A stretch of DNA of 21,672 nt from CAZBEA01 sp964519355 (lineage in GTDB: Bacteria; Patescibacteriota; Microgenomatia; Levybacterales; GWA1-39-11), in contig CAZFJW010000016.1 in assembly GCA_964519355.1 (NCBI GenBank), forward strand, positions 1 to 21,672, in the 5' to 3' direction. The stretch's first letter is position 1, and each line of letters starts with the position of its first letter. A program made the translations under genes and the position numbers. Positions 5,598 to 12,969 of this stretch are shown piece after piece. The notes beneath the pieces were generated by a model. That model ran no database searches and was not told the origin of the DNA. It worked only from the letters and a program-made list of their open reading frames with translations.

Positions 5598-6080
5598 ATG
5601 TCGATCCTTACCCGAGAGGTCGCCGAGGAGGCGATCGGCCTGGTCGCACCTGCGATCGAGGCGTACTTCAGGGGTCCGAACGCCGCACGTCCAGCACTGG
5701 CTGTCGTCGTCGGCGTCAAGAACGCCGGCACCTCGGTGGGTGGGGTTTTCCTCGCCGAGTACAACTTCGGTGAGCCCTCAACCTGGGAGAAGCGATTCGA
5801 CCACTTCGCCAAGGCCAAGGCAAAGGTCTGTCTTCGGACAGGCCTGAACAGCGACGAGGCTGTCCGCAATGAGCCATTTGCGCTCGACCCGGGCGACATC
5901 ACCTACCGGGGCGGCATCGTCATCGGAAGCGGCGACATCAAGATCGTCGTCGCCTGCTCGGGACTTGCGTCCCGGGACGATGAAATGTTCTCGTACATGA
6001 TCGGGCACGCGATCATTTCCATCCTGCGCCGTCAGGTCGAAGCCGTTACTGCGACGGACCAAGCCTACCTGCCGCAGTAG
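5598..6080 (+). CDS. GlcG/HbpS-like protein (DUF336 fold), tentative (cassette C, gene 3)
   Basis: The protein has 160 residues, about the usual size of single-domain GlcG/HbpS proteins. It starts with a helical segment (EVAEEAIGLVAPAIEAYF), then a strand-rich ALAVVVGVKNAG, a helix with KAKAKVCLRTGLNSDEA, DPGDITYRGGIVIGSGDIK, VVACSGLASRDDE and a C-terminal helix. The order helix, strand pair, K-A-helix, GG-I-x-I and V-x-x-SGL-x-x-x-DE fits that family, whose members bind haem, corrinoids or small ligands. I see no clear haem ligand. The ATG at 5598 fits the GTCATG start context of this block. It contains several hairpins, including a UUCG-capped stem (5826-5832/5837-5843), 5959-5964/5969-5974 and 5997-6003/6010-6016. 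It ends in TAG. Confidence 0.55.
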   Translation: MSILTREVAEEAIGLVAPAIEAYFRGPNAARPALAVVVGVKNAGTSVGGVFLAEYNFGEPSTWEKRFDHFAKAKAKVCLRTGLNSDEAVRNEPFALDPGDITYRGGIVIGSGDIKIVVACSGLASRDDEMFSYMIGHAIISILRRQVEAVTATDQAYLPQ

Positions 6081-6094
6081 TCCACACGAAACCC

Positions 6095-6129
6095 GAACCC
6101 TTGCCCCGCATTCAGCGGGGTGAGGGTTC
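6095..6129 (+). terminator. Terminal hairpin of cassette C
   Basis: GAACCCTTGCCCCGC (6095-6109) pairs with GCGGGGTGAGGGTTC (6115-6129) over 15 bp with two wobbles around the loop ATTCA. As in cassettes A and B, it is very GC-rich, follows the last gene closely and has little U-tract, so it may be a terminator or a 3'-stabilising structure. It ends the GC-rich block sharply. Confidence 0.65.
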
Positions 6130-6160
6130 TCAACACATTCTTATTCATTCTTTTCTTTCT

Positions 6161-6169
6161 TGCTATACT
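6161..6169 (+). promoter_or_regulatory. Extended -10 promoter, leaderless start
   Basis: TGC-TATACT ends 7 nt before the ATG at 6177, so transcription should start at or next to the start codon. Confidence 0.55.
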
Positions 6170-6176
6170 AATTTCT

Positions 6177-6905
6177 ATGAAGATAGTTGTTACCGTATTT
6201 GTCATGATAATTTTTGCGCTTTTTTTACAGGAAGCAATCCGAATAGGGTACCTTTATAAAAAAGCCAGAGATTTAGATCAGACGACCCGATCCTTTACTA
6301 CAACAGGCGATAGCTCTTACACGATTTTATTTGTAGGAGACAGAAGTATTTTTGCTTCAGGACTTGAAGATCCTCTGGATTCTCTCCCTGGACAAATTGC
6401 AGGTTTTTTGAGCCCTGGATCAATCTTTGTTGATGGAAGTCCAGCTCTGCAAATAAAAGACCTTTACAGTGTTATAGTTCGTCATGCTCAAGATACGCCT
6501 GACCTTGTTATTATTTCGATAGGTGAGAACGATATTTTCCATAAAAAGCCAGTTGCTGAAGTGAAGACGGATCTTGAAAAAGCATTAGATATTGCAATCC
6601 AAATTTCGGATAAAAAGGTAGTTCTAATTGCACCTCGCGATATAGGTCAGGCAGGAATCATGCCGCCCCTTTTGCCAGCTCAGTATAAAAGACTGACTGA
6701 GAGTTATGATTCGTTGTTTTCAGATGTATCAGAAAGATTGGGAGTTGAATTTTTACCGAGTTCGTATGTGGGAGGGGATTGGGGTGATATAAAAAAAGAT
6801 GAAATGTATCTATCAGACAAATTCCACTTGAGCACGTATGGGTATAAGATTTGGTCACAGGGAGTTATAGATAATAGTGTTCTTCTTAAAAACTTCCAAA
6901 AATAA
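6177..6905 (+). CDS. Membrane-anchored SGNH-hydrolase-like protein with altered GDS motif
   Basis: The protein has 242 residues. An N-terminal membrane helix (about 1-25) is followed by an SGNH-type domain: block I as VGDRSIFASG (54-57 GDRS), block III as GENDI (116-120) and the catalytic pair D214-x-x-H217 in DKFHLSTYGY. The family hydrolyses esters, for example on lipids or polysaccharides. Here the usual nucleophile position (third residue of GDS) is Arg, and Ser57 is one residue later, so activity is doubtful or the nucleophile has moved. The start at 6177 is preferred because it lies 7 nt after the -10 box; an in-frame GTG at 6120 lies inside the terminator hairpin. There is no ribosome-binding site. 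Confidence 0.75.
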   Translation: MKIVVTVFVMIIFALFLQEAIRIGYLYKKARDLDQTTRSFTTTGDSSYTILFVGDRSIFASGLEDPLDSLPGQIAGFLSPGSIFVDGSPALQIKDLYSVIVRHAQDTPDLVIISIGENDIFHKKPVAEVKTDLEKALDIAIQISDKKVVLIAPRDIGQAGIMPPLLPAQYKRLTESYDSLFSDVSERLGVEFLPSSYVGGDWGDIKKDEMYLSDKFHLSTYGYKIWSQGVIDNSVLLKNFQK

Positions 6906-6929
6906 CAGGTCAGAAGATTGTTATTAGGT

Positions 6930-6958
6930 TTGACTCGCGCACAAAAATATCTTATAAT
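6930..6958 (+). promoter_or_regulatory. Strong promoter, leaderless start
   Basis: TTGACT (6930-6935), a 17-nt spacer and TATAAT (6953-6958) lie 7 nt before the ATG at 6966. The expected mRNA begins at or next to the start codon. Confidence 0.75.
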
Positions 6959-6965
6959 ATTATTA

Positions 6966-8063
6966 ATGCAAAAAGAAAGAAGGTCGGTTGCGACTTACTT
7001 GGAGAATCAAGCTGTGATAGAGCGCGACCATTTACAACTGGTGGAAAAGGTAAGTAATGCGCGCACATTATTGGATTTTTCCAACAGAATACGAAATTCA
7101 CGAGTTGCTGTCGTCTCGCTCTTGGCAGGTCTTGGAACTCTGGTTGCGATTGATGTATTTGCTGGAGATGATATCCCCGAGCCTTTACAACTTGCAATGG
7201 ACACCTCTCAAGTGCTTGTAAGTGGAGCTCTGATTGGAAGTGCAGTGCGTCCTGCAAGTCGAATTGCAGACGGAGTTCTTTCTGTGCATGACGAGATCTT
7301 GATGCGTAATAGTTTCAATGGGATAAAAGTTAAGGGCCCCGAGATTATTATCGGTGAGAATGATGTCATAGAGCCTGATTCAGATCTTGAGCAAATACAA
7401 AATATTCGAGCTGAGTTAGCAGGGTTCGGACGTGATCTTTCCAATAAATATATTCCCAAAAGAAATATTGGTGATCCTACTGGCAATGAAAAAATTGATA
7501 CGCTTCGAAACGCTATTGCAGTAAAACTCAGTCATGAAAAGGAGCTTCCCATAATGGTGGCTGGAATGGTGGAAGCATATATCGAGCGTGGTCAAGTTAG
7601 TTCTGAAAGAAGACAAGACCCACGACTTGGAGCACTTGATGAACTAGTTGACAATCTGACAACCGAAACAGATAGAGAAATGGGAGAAAAAAGAAAGCAT
7701 TCGGAGTATTTGGATGGTATTGTGATGCTTTTTATGGAATCTCAGGTTATTTCAGAACGTATGAAGCAGGGAAGGGTAGCAATTCAGAAAAGAGCGGGAG
7801 TAATTACGACAGATTTTATTGCTGGTGTTGGGTCCATGACAGCTCTTGTTCTAGGAGCAAGTGCCGCTGTAAGCCCTGATTATAAAGGGCTTGCGTATTT
7901 TGCTGACGATGTGGCATCTCTTATCGGAATTGGTCTTGCCCCGGCTTTCAAAAGGCTACTTTCTACCGAAACTGCATTTGAAATACGAGCAAATATTGGA
8001 GCTAGAGCGTCTTTAATGAAGGAAAGATTCATTTCTCGGTTTGATTCCTCAAAAAAAGATTAA
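6966..8063 (+). CDS. Hypothetical membrane protein with two paired hydrophobic regions
   Basis: This 365-residue protein is not recognised. A charged helical N-terminus is followed by a first hydrophobic pair (about 50-95, SLLAGLGTLVAIDVFAG and SGALIGSAVRPASRIADG). A long hydrophilic helical middle follows, then a second pair (about 280-335, FIAGVGSMTALVLGASAAV and DDVASLIGIGLAPAFKRLL). The two halves may be an ancient internal duplication, since both pair glycine-rich hydrophobic segments and follow a helical region. The ATG at 6966 is chosen from the promoter position (TATAAT 7 nt upstream) rather than an in-frame TTG at 6918 upstream of that promoter. The tRNA gene follows directly. Confidence 0.65.
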   Translation: MQKERRSVATYLENQAVIERDHLQLVEKVSNARTLLDFSNRIRNSRVAVVSLLAGLGTLVAIDVFAGDDIPEPLQLAMDTSQVLVSGALIGSAVRPASRIADGVLSVHDEILMRNSFNGIKVKGPEIIIGENDVIEPDSDLEQIQNIRAELAGFGRDLSNKYIPKRNIGDPTGNEKIDTLRNAIAVKLSHEKELPIMVAGMVEAYIERGQVSSERRQDPRLGALDELVDNLTTETDREMGEKRKHSEYLDGIVMLFMESQVISERMKQGRVAIQKRAGVITTDFIAGVGSMTALVLGASAAVSPDYKGLAYFADDVASLIGIGLAPAFKRLLSTETAFEIRANIGARASLMKERFISRFDSSKKD

Positions 8064-8117
8064 TTTAAGGCTCCCAAAATCTGTTTATAATTGTTATAAT
8101 TTGTTGTCTGTTATAGT

Positions 8118-8189
8118 GCCTTCTTAGCTCAGCGGTAGAGCAGCTGTTTTGTAAACAGCAGGTCGCGGGTTCGAATCCCACAGAAGGCT
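8118..8189 (+). tRNA. tRNA-Thr (anticodon TGT)
   Basis: A full cloverleaf can be drawn. The acceptor GCCTTCT (8118-8124) pairs with AGAAGGC (8182-8188). The D-arm contains AGCTCAGCGGTAGAGC, the anticodon stem GCTGT/ACAGC encloses the loop TTTGTAA with anticodon TGT, and the T-loop is TTCGAAT. The T-stem has one C-A mismatch. CCA is not encoded. TATAAT at 8095-8100 is a likely -10 box. Confidence 0.95.
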
Positions 8190-8291
8190 CCCATTCTTCG
8201 CTATCCCTCATCAGGGCGGGCACCAATTCATCGAAGCGGATATACAACCACTTATTCTAGACACATGTGAAGGAAGTCCCACAGAAGGCTC
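8176..8291 (+). repeat. Duplicated tRNA 3' end (direct repeat, att-like)
   Basis: The 15-bp string TCCCACAGAAGGCTC ends the tRNA gene (8176-8190) and recurs exactly at 8277-8291. The 86 bp between contain no gene. Such a duplication is the usual scar of tRNA-targeted integration, but it could also be the remains of a decayed tandem tRNA copy. Confidence 0.6.
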
Positions 8292-8419
8292 AGAAAACAC
8301 AATCTGATTTAATCTTCAAAAATAATTTAATTCATTTAACAGTCTCTATCTACTTTTTTGATCAAAAAAAGTGAACTTCTAGCACTCCTGTTTCAAAAAG
8401 CAAGTTGTAAATTATTTCA

Positions 8420-8448
8420 TTGACAGAAGATGTGAATAATAGTACTTT
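8420..8448 (+). promoter_or_regulatory. Promoter of first WxL-like gene
   Basis: TTGACA (8420-8425) and TACTTT (8443-8448) are 17 nt apart; the ATG is 12 nt after the -10 box, so any leader is only about 5 nt. The rest of 8292-8419 is AT-rich without a visible gene. Confidence 0.55.
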
Positions 8449-8460
8449 TTAATTACTACA

Positions 8461-9501
8461 ATGTTTTTGCGTAAAAAAATATCAGCATTTTTAATCATTA
8501 CGTTGATTTATATATTTTCGAGTCCTTTTTTTGTAGAGTCTGTAGAAGCAGCCGCGCTTAATCAAGCAGTGCTTCGATTTAATCGTATACAAACAAGCAT
8601 CACAGATGTCGGGATTGTAGTGATGATTGAGCCTTCTGGATCATCGGACGAAGATTATATTGATATTGATTTCGCAGCTGGCATAGGGGTTGATGGAACA
8701 GCAGCAAATATTACTACAAGTACCTCCTCACTTCCAACAGGATGCACGGCTCTTTCTACTACTTCGAGCCAGGCATCAAACGTAACAGGGCAGAGTGTGG
8801 AATTTACTATTTCTTCACCTGCCAACCCACTATCTGGAACATTGTATTGTTTTAACATCACCGGTGGTATTGATACTCCAGGAAGTACGGGATCATTTGT
8901 TTCAACAATTCGTACTGAAAATTCTGGTCACACGGAAATTGAATCAACAGAAATAACAACATACTATGTAAGTAATGATTCTATAACTGTTACTGCAGTT
9001 GTTCCTCCGACATTTACGTTCAATCTTGGAGCTACCAGCACATCATTTACGACAGACCTTAGTACTTCAGATGAAGTAAATACGACAGGAGTTACAGGAA
9101 CTGTCGTGACAAACGCAGGTAACGGGTGGACAGCGTATCTGAGATCTGCAAATGGCGGTTTGGACTCAGTCGTTACGGGAGATACAATTGACACAGTTGG
9201 ATCAATTGATAATTCGCCCACAACCATGACTCCTAATAATGAACAATACCAGCTTCATGTTGCAGAGACATCAGATGCTCAGACAAATGGAGCGCCTGAT
9301 CCTGAATATGCAGGAAGCATAGCAGGTCCTCAATCTGGCGGAACATTTAATTCAACAGCTCTTGAGCCAATCGCGTCAGGAACTGCATCCACATCCAACT
9401 ATGTATTTACCATGTATGGGATTGCAAACATCTCAGGTCTCACCCAAGCAGCAAGTGACTATTCAGACACATGGACTGTTGTCGGAGCGGGTAATTTTTA
9501 G
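8461..9501 (+). CDS. Secreted surface protein with WxL-like C-terminal domain (paralogue 1)
   Basis: The protein has 346 residues. The signal peptide (about 1-31) ends before AALNQ. The mature protein begins ALNQAVLRFNRIQTS, a start shared with the two paralogues downstream, and continues as a beta-rich domain with two Cys (in PTGCTAL and LYCFN) that may form a disulfide. From PPTFTFNLG (about 182) a second domain follows with NAGNGWTAYL (Trp223) and a C-terminal strand YSDTWTVVGAGNF ending in Phe. The pair of Trp-containing strands, one mid-domain and one at the extreme C-terminus, resembles the WxL domain that binds cell walls in Firmicutes; this is by eye and not certain. It ends in TAG. 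Confidence 0.7.
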   Translation: MFLRKKISAFLIITLIYIFSSPFFVESVEAAALNQAVLRFNRIQTSITDVGIVVMIEPSGSSDEDYIDIDFAAGIGVDGTAANITTSTSSLPTGCTALSTTSSQASNVTGQSVEFTISSPANPLSGTLYCFNITGGIDTPGSTGSFVSTIRTENSGHTEIESTEITTYYVSNDSITVTAVVPPTFTFNLGATSTSFTTDLSTSDEVNTTGVTGTVVTNAGNGWTAYLRSANGGLDSVVTGDTIDTVGSIDNSPTTMTPNNEQYQLHVAETSDAQTNGAPDPEYAGSIAGPQSGGTFNSTALEPIASGTASTSNYVFTMYGIANISGLTQAASDYSDTWTVVGAGNF

Positions 9502-9538
9502 TACTCTTAATGGCTGGTAATTTCGTTTATTTATCAAC

Positions 9539-9567
9539 TTGACAGACATCACATATTTTGCTTAAGT
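9539..9567 (+). promoter_or_regulatory. Promoter, leaderless start
   Basis: TTGACA (9539-9544), a 17-nt spacer and a weak -10 TTAAGT (9562-9567) lie 6 nt before the ATG at 9574. Confidence 0.55.
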
Positions 9568-9573
9568 TGAATA

Positions 9574-9864
9574 ATGACCGATCAAATCCGCAAAGCATTA
9601 CTTCAGCGTTTTAAAATGGAAAATGCCTCAAACGATTCGAAGCAAAAGCTGATTGACTCACTTGATCAGTTAATTCAATTTTCACTTCTTGATCTTATAA
9701 TGGGAAGTTTGAGTCAAGAACAGCAAGAGCAATTTTTGACACTATTTGATCAGGATCCAACAGGAGAAAAAGCTTATGATTTTGCAAAAAATGCAATTCC
9801 AGATCTTGAGAAATTGGTTACAAATACTATACAAAAAGAATTAAATGGTTTAGTAGCACAATAA
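9574..9864 (+). CDS. Small helical protein, possibly DUF5663-like
   Basis: This 96-residue all-helical protein contains LIDSLDQLIQFSLLDLIMG and LSQEQQEQFLTLF. Short proteins of this type (a helix, an E/Q-rich turn, then a helix with F-L) are common in Candidate Phyla Radiation genomes and are sometimes labelled DUF5663; I give that name only as a suggestion. There is no TM helix or signal peptide. The next gene begins 2 nt after the stop, so the two form an operon and may act together. There is no ribosome-binding site; the ATG lies 6 nt after the -10 box. Confidence 0.65.
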   Translation: MTDQIRKALLQRFKMENASNDSKQKLIDSLDQLIQFSLLDLIMGSLSQEQQEQFLTLFDQDPTGEKAYDFAKNAIPDLEKLVTNTIQKELNGLVAQ

Positions 9865-9866
9865 AT

Positions 9867-11801
9867 ATGTCAGAATTAGGAGCACCAGAAGTAGTAGCAG
9901 CAACGCCGGGAGGTCAAGAATCTGGATTTATACCAGCCCAAAACGCAAAATTTGCTGAAGGTCAAGCAAAAATCGCAGCACGTCAAGCTCAAGAGGCGTC
10001 ACGCTTGGAAGCCAGAAAAACTACTGTTGAACCACCAACAACAGGACAGCAGTCACAAGAGACTCCAGCAGTTTCTGTTCAAAATGCGCCTCAAAATATA
10101 GACATTGCAGCAGCAAGTAGGAATATGGATGCTTTGATTCGAGAGGCTCAGGCGAGCCGTGAGCCTAAAGCAGAGCCAGTTTTAACTGCAGAAGTTGCAC
10201 GGGAGGCGCCAGTGAAAAAGGAATTGTCTGAAAGTGCTGCAAGAATTCAGCGTTCACTTATTAACAACTTAGGCCTTTTTGTTGAGGGGAGAAAGGCAAA
10301 TGCTGCAGTTATACGAAATGAAGGTAAGACAACTCTTACTGAATCTGGCAAAGACAAAGCAGATACAATAACAAGATTAATAAGTAAAGATGCTGGCAAT
10401 TACGATGATTTTCGTGATGGGGTTGCGGCTGCACGTGCAACAATTCAAAAAGAAATAGACTCAGCCAGGCGAGCTGCCCGCAAACAAGCCGTGCAGTTTG
10501 CAAAAGCCTTTGGACAGGAGCTTGATAAGGATACGCTAAATAAAGCCTCTCGTGAGCTTGCATCTTCTGGAGCACAAGAAGCAACGGCTCAGCTTGCAAT
10601 TCTCAATCAGATCTCAAAAGAGCGATATGCTGCCGAGCGCAAACTACAGACAACTGAACGGCAGGCGCAAGTGCTGCAGATTAAGCAGAATGCAACCGAT
10701 ATCCAGCTTGATGCTTATACACGCAAGATGCAAAAAGAAGGAGTAGTACTTCCTACAACAAAAGCAAGGCTTGCAGAAAAATTTGCGCGTGATGTTGTTG
10801 CGGGAAGATACGTAAGTGATCCAGTTGCTGAGCAATCAAGCAAAATCGGCATGCTCATGCGTGAGGCCATACAAGACAGGACTGCTACAGAGCCTGTAAG
10901 TGAAAAAGCTGCAGACGCTGTGGCCGAAGTTACTGCTCCACTTAGTGTGCAAGCGCAAATAGATCAAGAAATTCAAAGAATGGAAACCACAAATGGTTCG
11001 ATGAGGTCCGATCTTCCAGAGGCTGTTCGAAATGGAATTATTGAACAAATGTCAATGAATGAACCAGGCAAACCCAGTATAGCCGAACTGCTGAATCCGC
11101 CAAAGGTTCCAGAAGTAGCAGCAATAGAGACAGTTTCTCCTGAGGACCAAAGCGAGACCCTAATTGCCAAAATCGGAATTCGCGTAGAAGGATTAAAAGG
11201 TAAATTATCTCGTTTTGGCAAACTCAAAATTGGTCCGCAGAGTCCTCCTTTGCATAATCCAGCACTTCGCAGAATTGGATATGCAACAACTGGCGCAATA
11301 CTTGTCGGAACTGCATTTCTTGCAGGACAGGATGGCGGTCCGTCTTCTATAGACACGGGAATGTCTGACAATACAGATTCTTCACATACACTTGTAGTTG
11401 ATCCGGCAGGATTTGGAGAGCAAAATAATTGGCTGGGTGCGCCCGGAGCTGCACAAACTCTCACCGTTGAAGGCCCTATTGCTCCAAAAGAAGCACAAGC
11501 TGTTATTGGCACAGTGCAGAGCGGAGAAGGGCTGACACAAATTGTTTCAAGGATAGAGGGAATTAGTCCTGATGACCCAAAGTTATTCGATAGGGCCTTG
11601 GCACTTGCTACAGAAAATAGAGCAACATGGGAAAGTGAAAATCCTGAGTTTTATAAAAAGCTCGATGAACTAACAAGTCAAGGTCAAAAATTAGACAGTG
11701 CAGGGATCAAACAATTACTGCATGATGTTGGGGGCGACAACTACAATTTTATGACACATCCTGATCAGAATTTCTCACTGACCCCACAGATCCAATCCTA
11801 A
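9867..11801 (+). CDS. Large coiled-coil, single-TM protein with possible LysM-like tail
   Basis: This 644-residue protein is not recognised as a whole. Residues 1-460 are hydrophilic, Ala/Gln/Glu/Arg-rich and mainly helical (FRDGVAAARATIQKEIDSAR, RKLQTTERQAQVLQIKQNA), so probably a cytoplasmic coiled coil without a signal peptide. One membrane helix follows at about 470-489 (YATTGAILVGTAFLAG). The outer part of about 155 residues contains IGTVQSGEGLTQIVSRIEGI (about 547 onward), which resembles the start of LysM-like cell-wall modules. The layout suggests a type II membrane protein linking cytoplasm and wall. It is translationally adjacent to the small helical gene at 9574. Confidence 0.65.
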   Translation: MSELGAPEVVAATPGGQESGFIPAQNAKFAEGQAKIAARQAQEASRLEARKTTVEPPTTGQQSQETPAVSVQNAPQNIDIAAASRNMDALIREAQASREPKAEPVLTAEVAREAPVKKELSESAARIQRSLINNLGLFVEGRKANAAVIRNEGKTTLTESGKDKADTITRLISKDAGNYDDFRDGVAAARATIQKEIDSARRAARKQAVQFAKAFGQELDKDTLNKASRELASSGAQEATAQLAILNQISKERYAAERKLQTTERQAQVLQIKQNATDIQLDAYTRKMQKEGVVLPTTKARLAEKFARDVVAGRYVSDPVAEQSSKIGMLMREAIQDRTATEPVSEKAADAVAEVTAPLSVQAQIDQEIQRMETTNGSMRSDLPEAVRNGIIEQMSMNEPGKPSIAELLNPPKVPEVAAIETVSPEDQSETLIAKIGIRVEGLKGKLSRFGKLKIGPQSPPLHNPALRRIGYATTGAILVGTAFLAGQDGGPSSIDTGMSDNTDSSHTLVVDPAGFGEQNNWLGAPGAAQTLTVEGPIAPKEAQAVIGTVQSGEGLTQIVSRIEGISPDDPKLFDRALALATENRATWESENPEFYKKLDELTSQGQKLDSAGIKQLLHDVGGDNYNFMTHPDQNFSLTPQIQS

Positions 11802-11841
11802 GAATAATTTGTATTAAATAGGCTATATATTTTTTTGTGTC

Positions 11842-11871
11842 TTGACAAGTAATTTTATTTTTGCCTAAACT
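11842..11871 (+). promoter_or_regulatory. Promoter of second WxL-like gene
   Basis: TTGACA (11842-11847), an 18-nt spacer and TAAACT (11866-11871). The start should be near 11878, leaving a very short leader before ATG 11899. Confidence 0.6.
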
Positions 11872-11875
11872 AACA

Positions 11876-11902
11876 ATGCCTAATTTGAGTTATTGTTTAT
11901 GA
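11876..11902 (+). CDS. Possible 8-residue upstream ORF
   Basis: ATG-CCT-AAT-TTG-AGT-TAT (MPNLSYCL in full) ends in a TGA that overlaps the ATG of the surface protein gene (ATGA). A short ORF in this position could couple initiation in the absence of a ribosome-binding site. It may be chance, since the predicted transcription start falls on or just after its ATG. Confidence 0.25.
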   Translation: MPNLSYCL

Positions 11903-12969
11903 AACGCCTAAAGTTATCTAATATTGCTGTTGTAGCTAAAACCACTTCGCGCCAGAAGGCTGCTCTTCTTCTCCTCTCGGTTACGTTATTTTATCTCATA
12001 AGTCCATTTACTGCCCAAAATGCTGATGCTGCTGCACTCAACCAATCAATGCTTCGATTTAACAGACTTCAAACAAGCATTACAGATGTTGGGATTGTTG
12101 TCATGATTGAAGTTGCTGGCGCTTCAAACGAAGATTTTGTAGACATCGATTTTGCATCAGGGATTGTGGTTGATGGAACAGCCTCAAATATCACTACAAA
12201 TGTAACAGGTCTTCCAACAGGCTGTACTTCACTTGATGTAGGATCTGCTGCATCAAACGTTACTGGCCAATCAGTAGAATTTACTATCGTATCCCCAGCC
12301 AATCCAACAACAGGAACCCTGTATTGTTTTAACATCTCAGCAGGCATTGATACTCCCGGATCAACAGGTTCAAGAGTTAGTACAATTAGAACAGAGGATT
12401 CAGGAAATGTATTAATTGAAGAATCTGATGTTGACAATAATTTTATTACAAGTGACCAAGTAACAGTATCGGCTGTAGTTCCACCAACCTTTACATTTAC
12501 ACTTGGTGCAACAAGTACTTCATTTACCTCTGATCTTTCAACATCAACTCAGCGATCGACAACAGGAGTGACAGGAACTGTCGTGACAAATGCAGGTAAC
12601 GGTTGGACAGCATATCTTAGATCTGCTAATGCCGCACTAAACTCAGTCGTAACGGGTGACACCATTGCCACCACGGGATCTATTGATAATTCCCCATCGA
12701 CCTTATCTACAGGCTCGGAAAACTACAACTTAGATGTTGATGAAACATCAGACACACAAACCAATGGTTCAATAGACGCAGAATACGATGGTGGAGCAAG
12801 TCAGGGTGGAACATTTAATTCTTCAGCCCTTGAGCCTATTGCATCTGGAACGGGTGCTACCTCAAGCTACGTCTTCACAATGGTTGGCAAGGCCAACATC
12901 TCAGGTCTAACTCAAGCTGCAAATGACTATACAGATACTTGGACTGTCGTTGCTGCTGGGAACTTCTAA
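11899..12969 (+). CDS. Secreted surface protein with WxL-like C-terminal domain (paralogue 2)
   Basis: The protein has 356 residues. A long basic N-terminus and hydrophobic core lead to the likely cleavage ADA-AALNQ, after which the mature start ALNQSMLRFNRLQTSITDVG matches paralogue 1. The domain order is the same: a beta-rich domain with two Cys (PTGCTSL, LYCFN), then the WxL-like domain with NAGNGWTAYL and the terminal YTDTWTVVAAGNF. ATG at 11899 is preferred to the in-frame TTG at 11893. Its last 269 coding bases up to position 12956 are identical to those of the next gene, showing recent gene conversion or duplication of the C-terminal half of the WxL-like domain. Confidence 0.75.
   Translation: MKRLKLSNIAVVAKTTSRQKAALLLLSVTLFYLISPFTAQNADAAALNQSMLRFNRLQTSITDVGIVVMIEVAGASNEDFVDIDFASGIVVDGTASNITTNVTGLPTGCTSLDVGSAASNVTGQSVEFTIVSPANPTTGTLYCFNISAGIDTPGSTGSRVSTIRTEDSGNVLIEESDVDNNFITSDQVTVSAVVPPTFTFTLGATSTSFTSDLSTSTQRSTTGVTGTVVTNAGNGWTAYLRSANAALNSVVTGDTIATTGSIDNSPSTLSTGSENYNLDVDETSDTQTNGSIDAEYDGGASQGGTFNSSALEPIASGTGATSSYVFTMVGKANISGLTQAANDYTDTWTVVAAGNF

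Noticed and set aside
8065..8247. Minus-strand ORF of 60 codons across the tRNA
   Set aside because: It is the antisense reading of the tRNA-Thr gene; the protein contains the well-known artefact string GFEPATCCLQNSCSTAEL.
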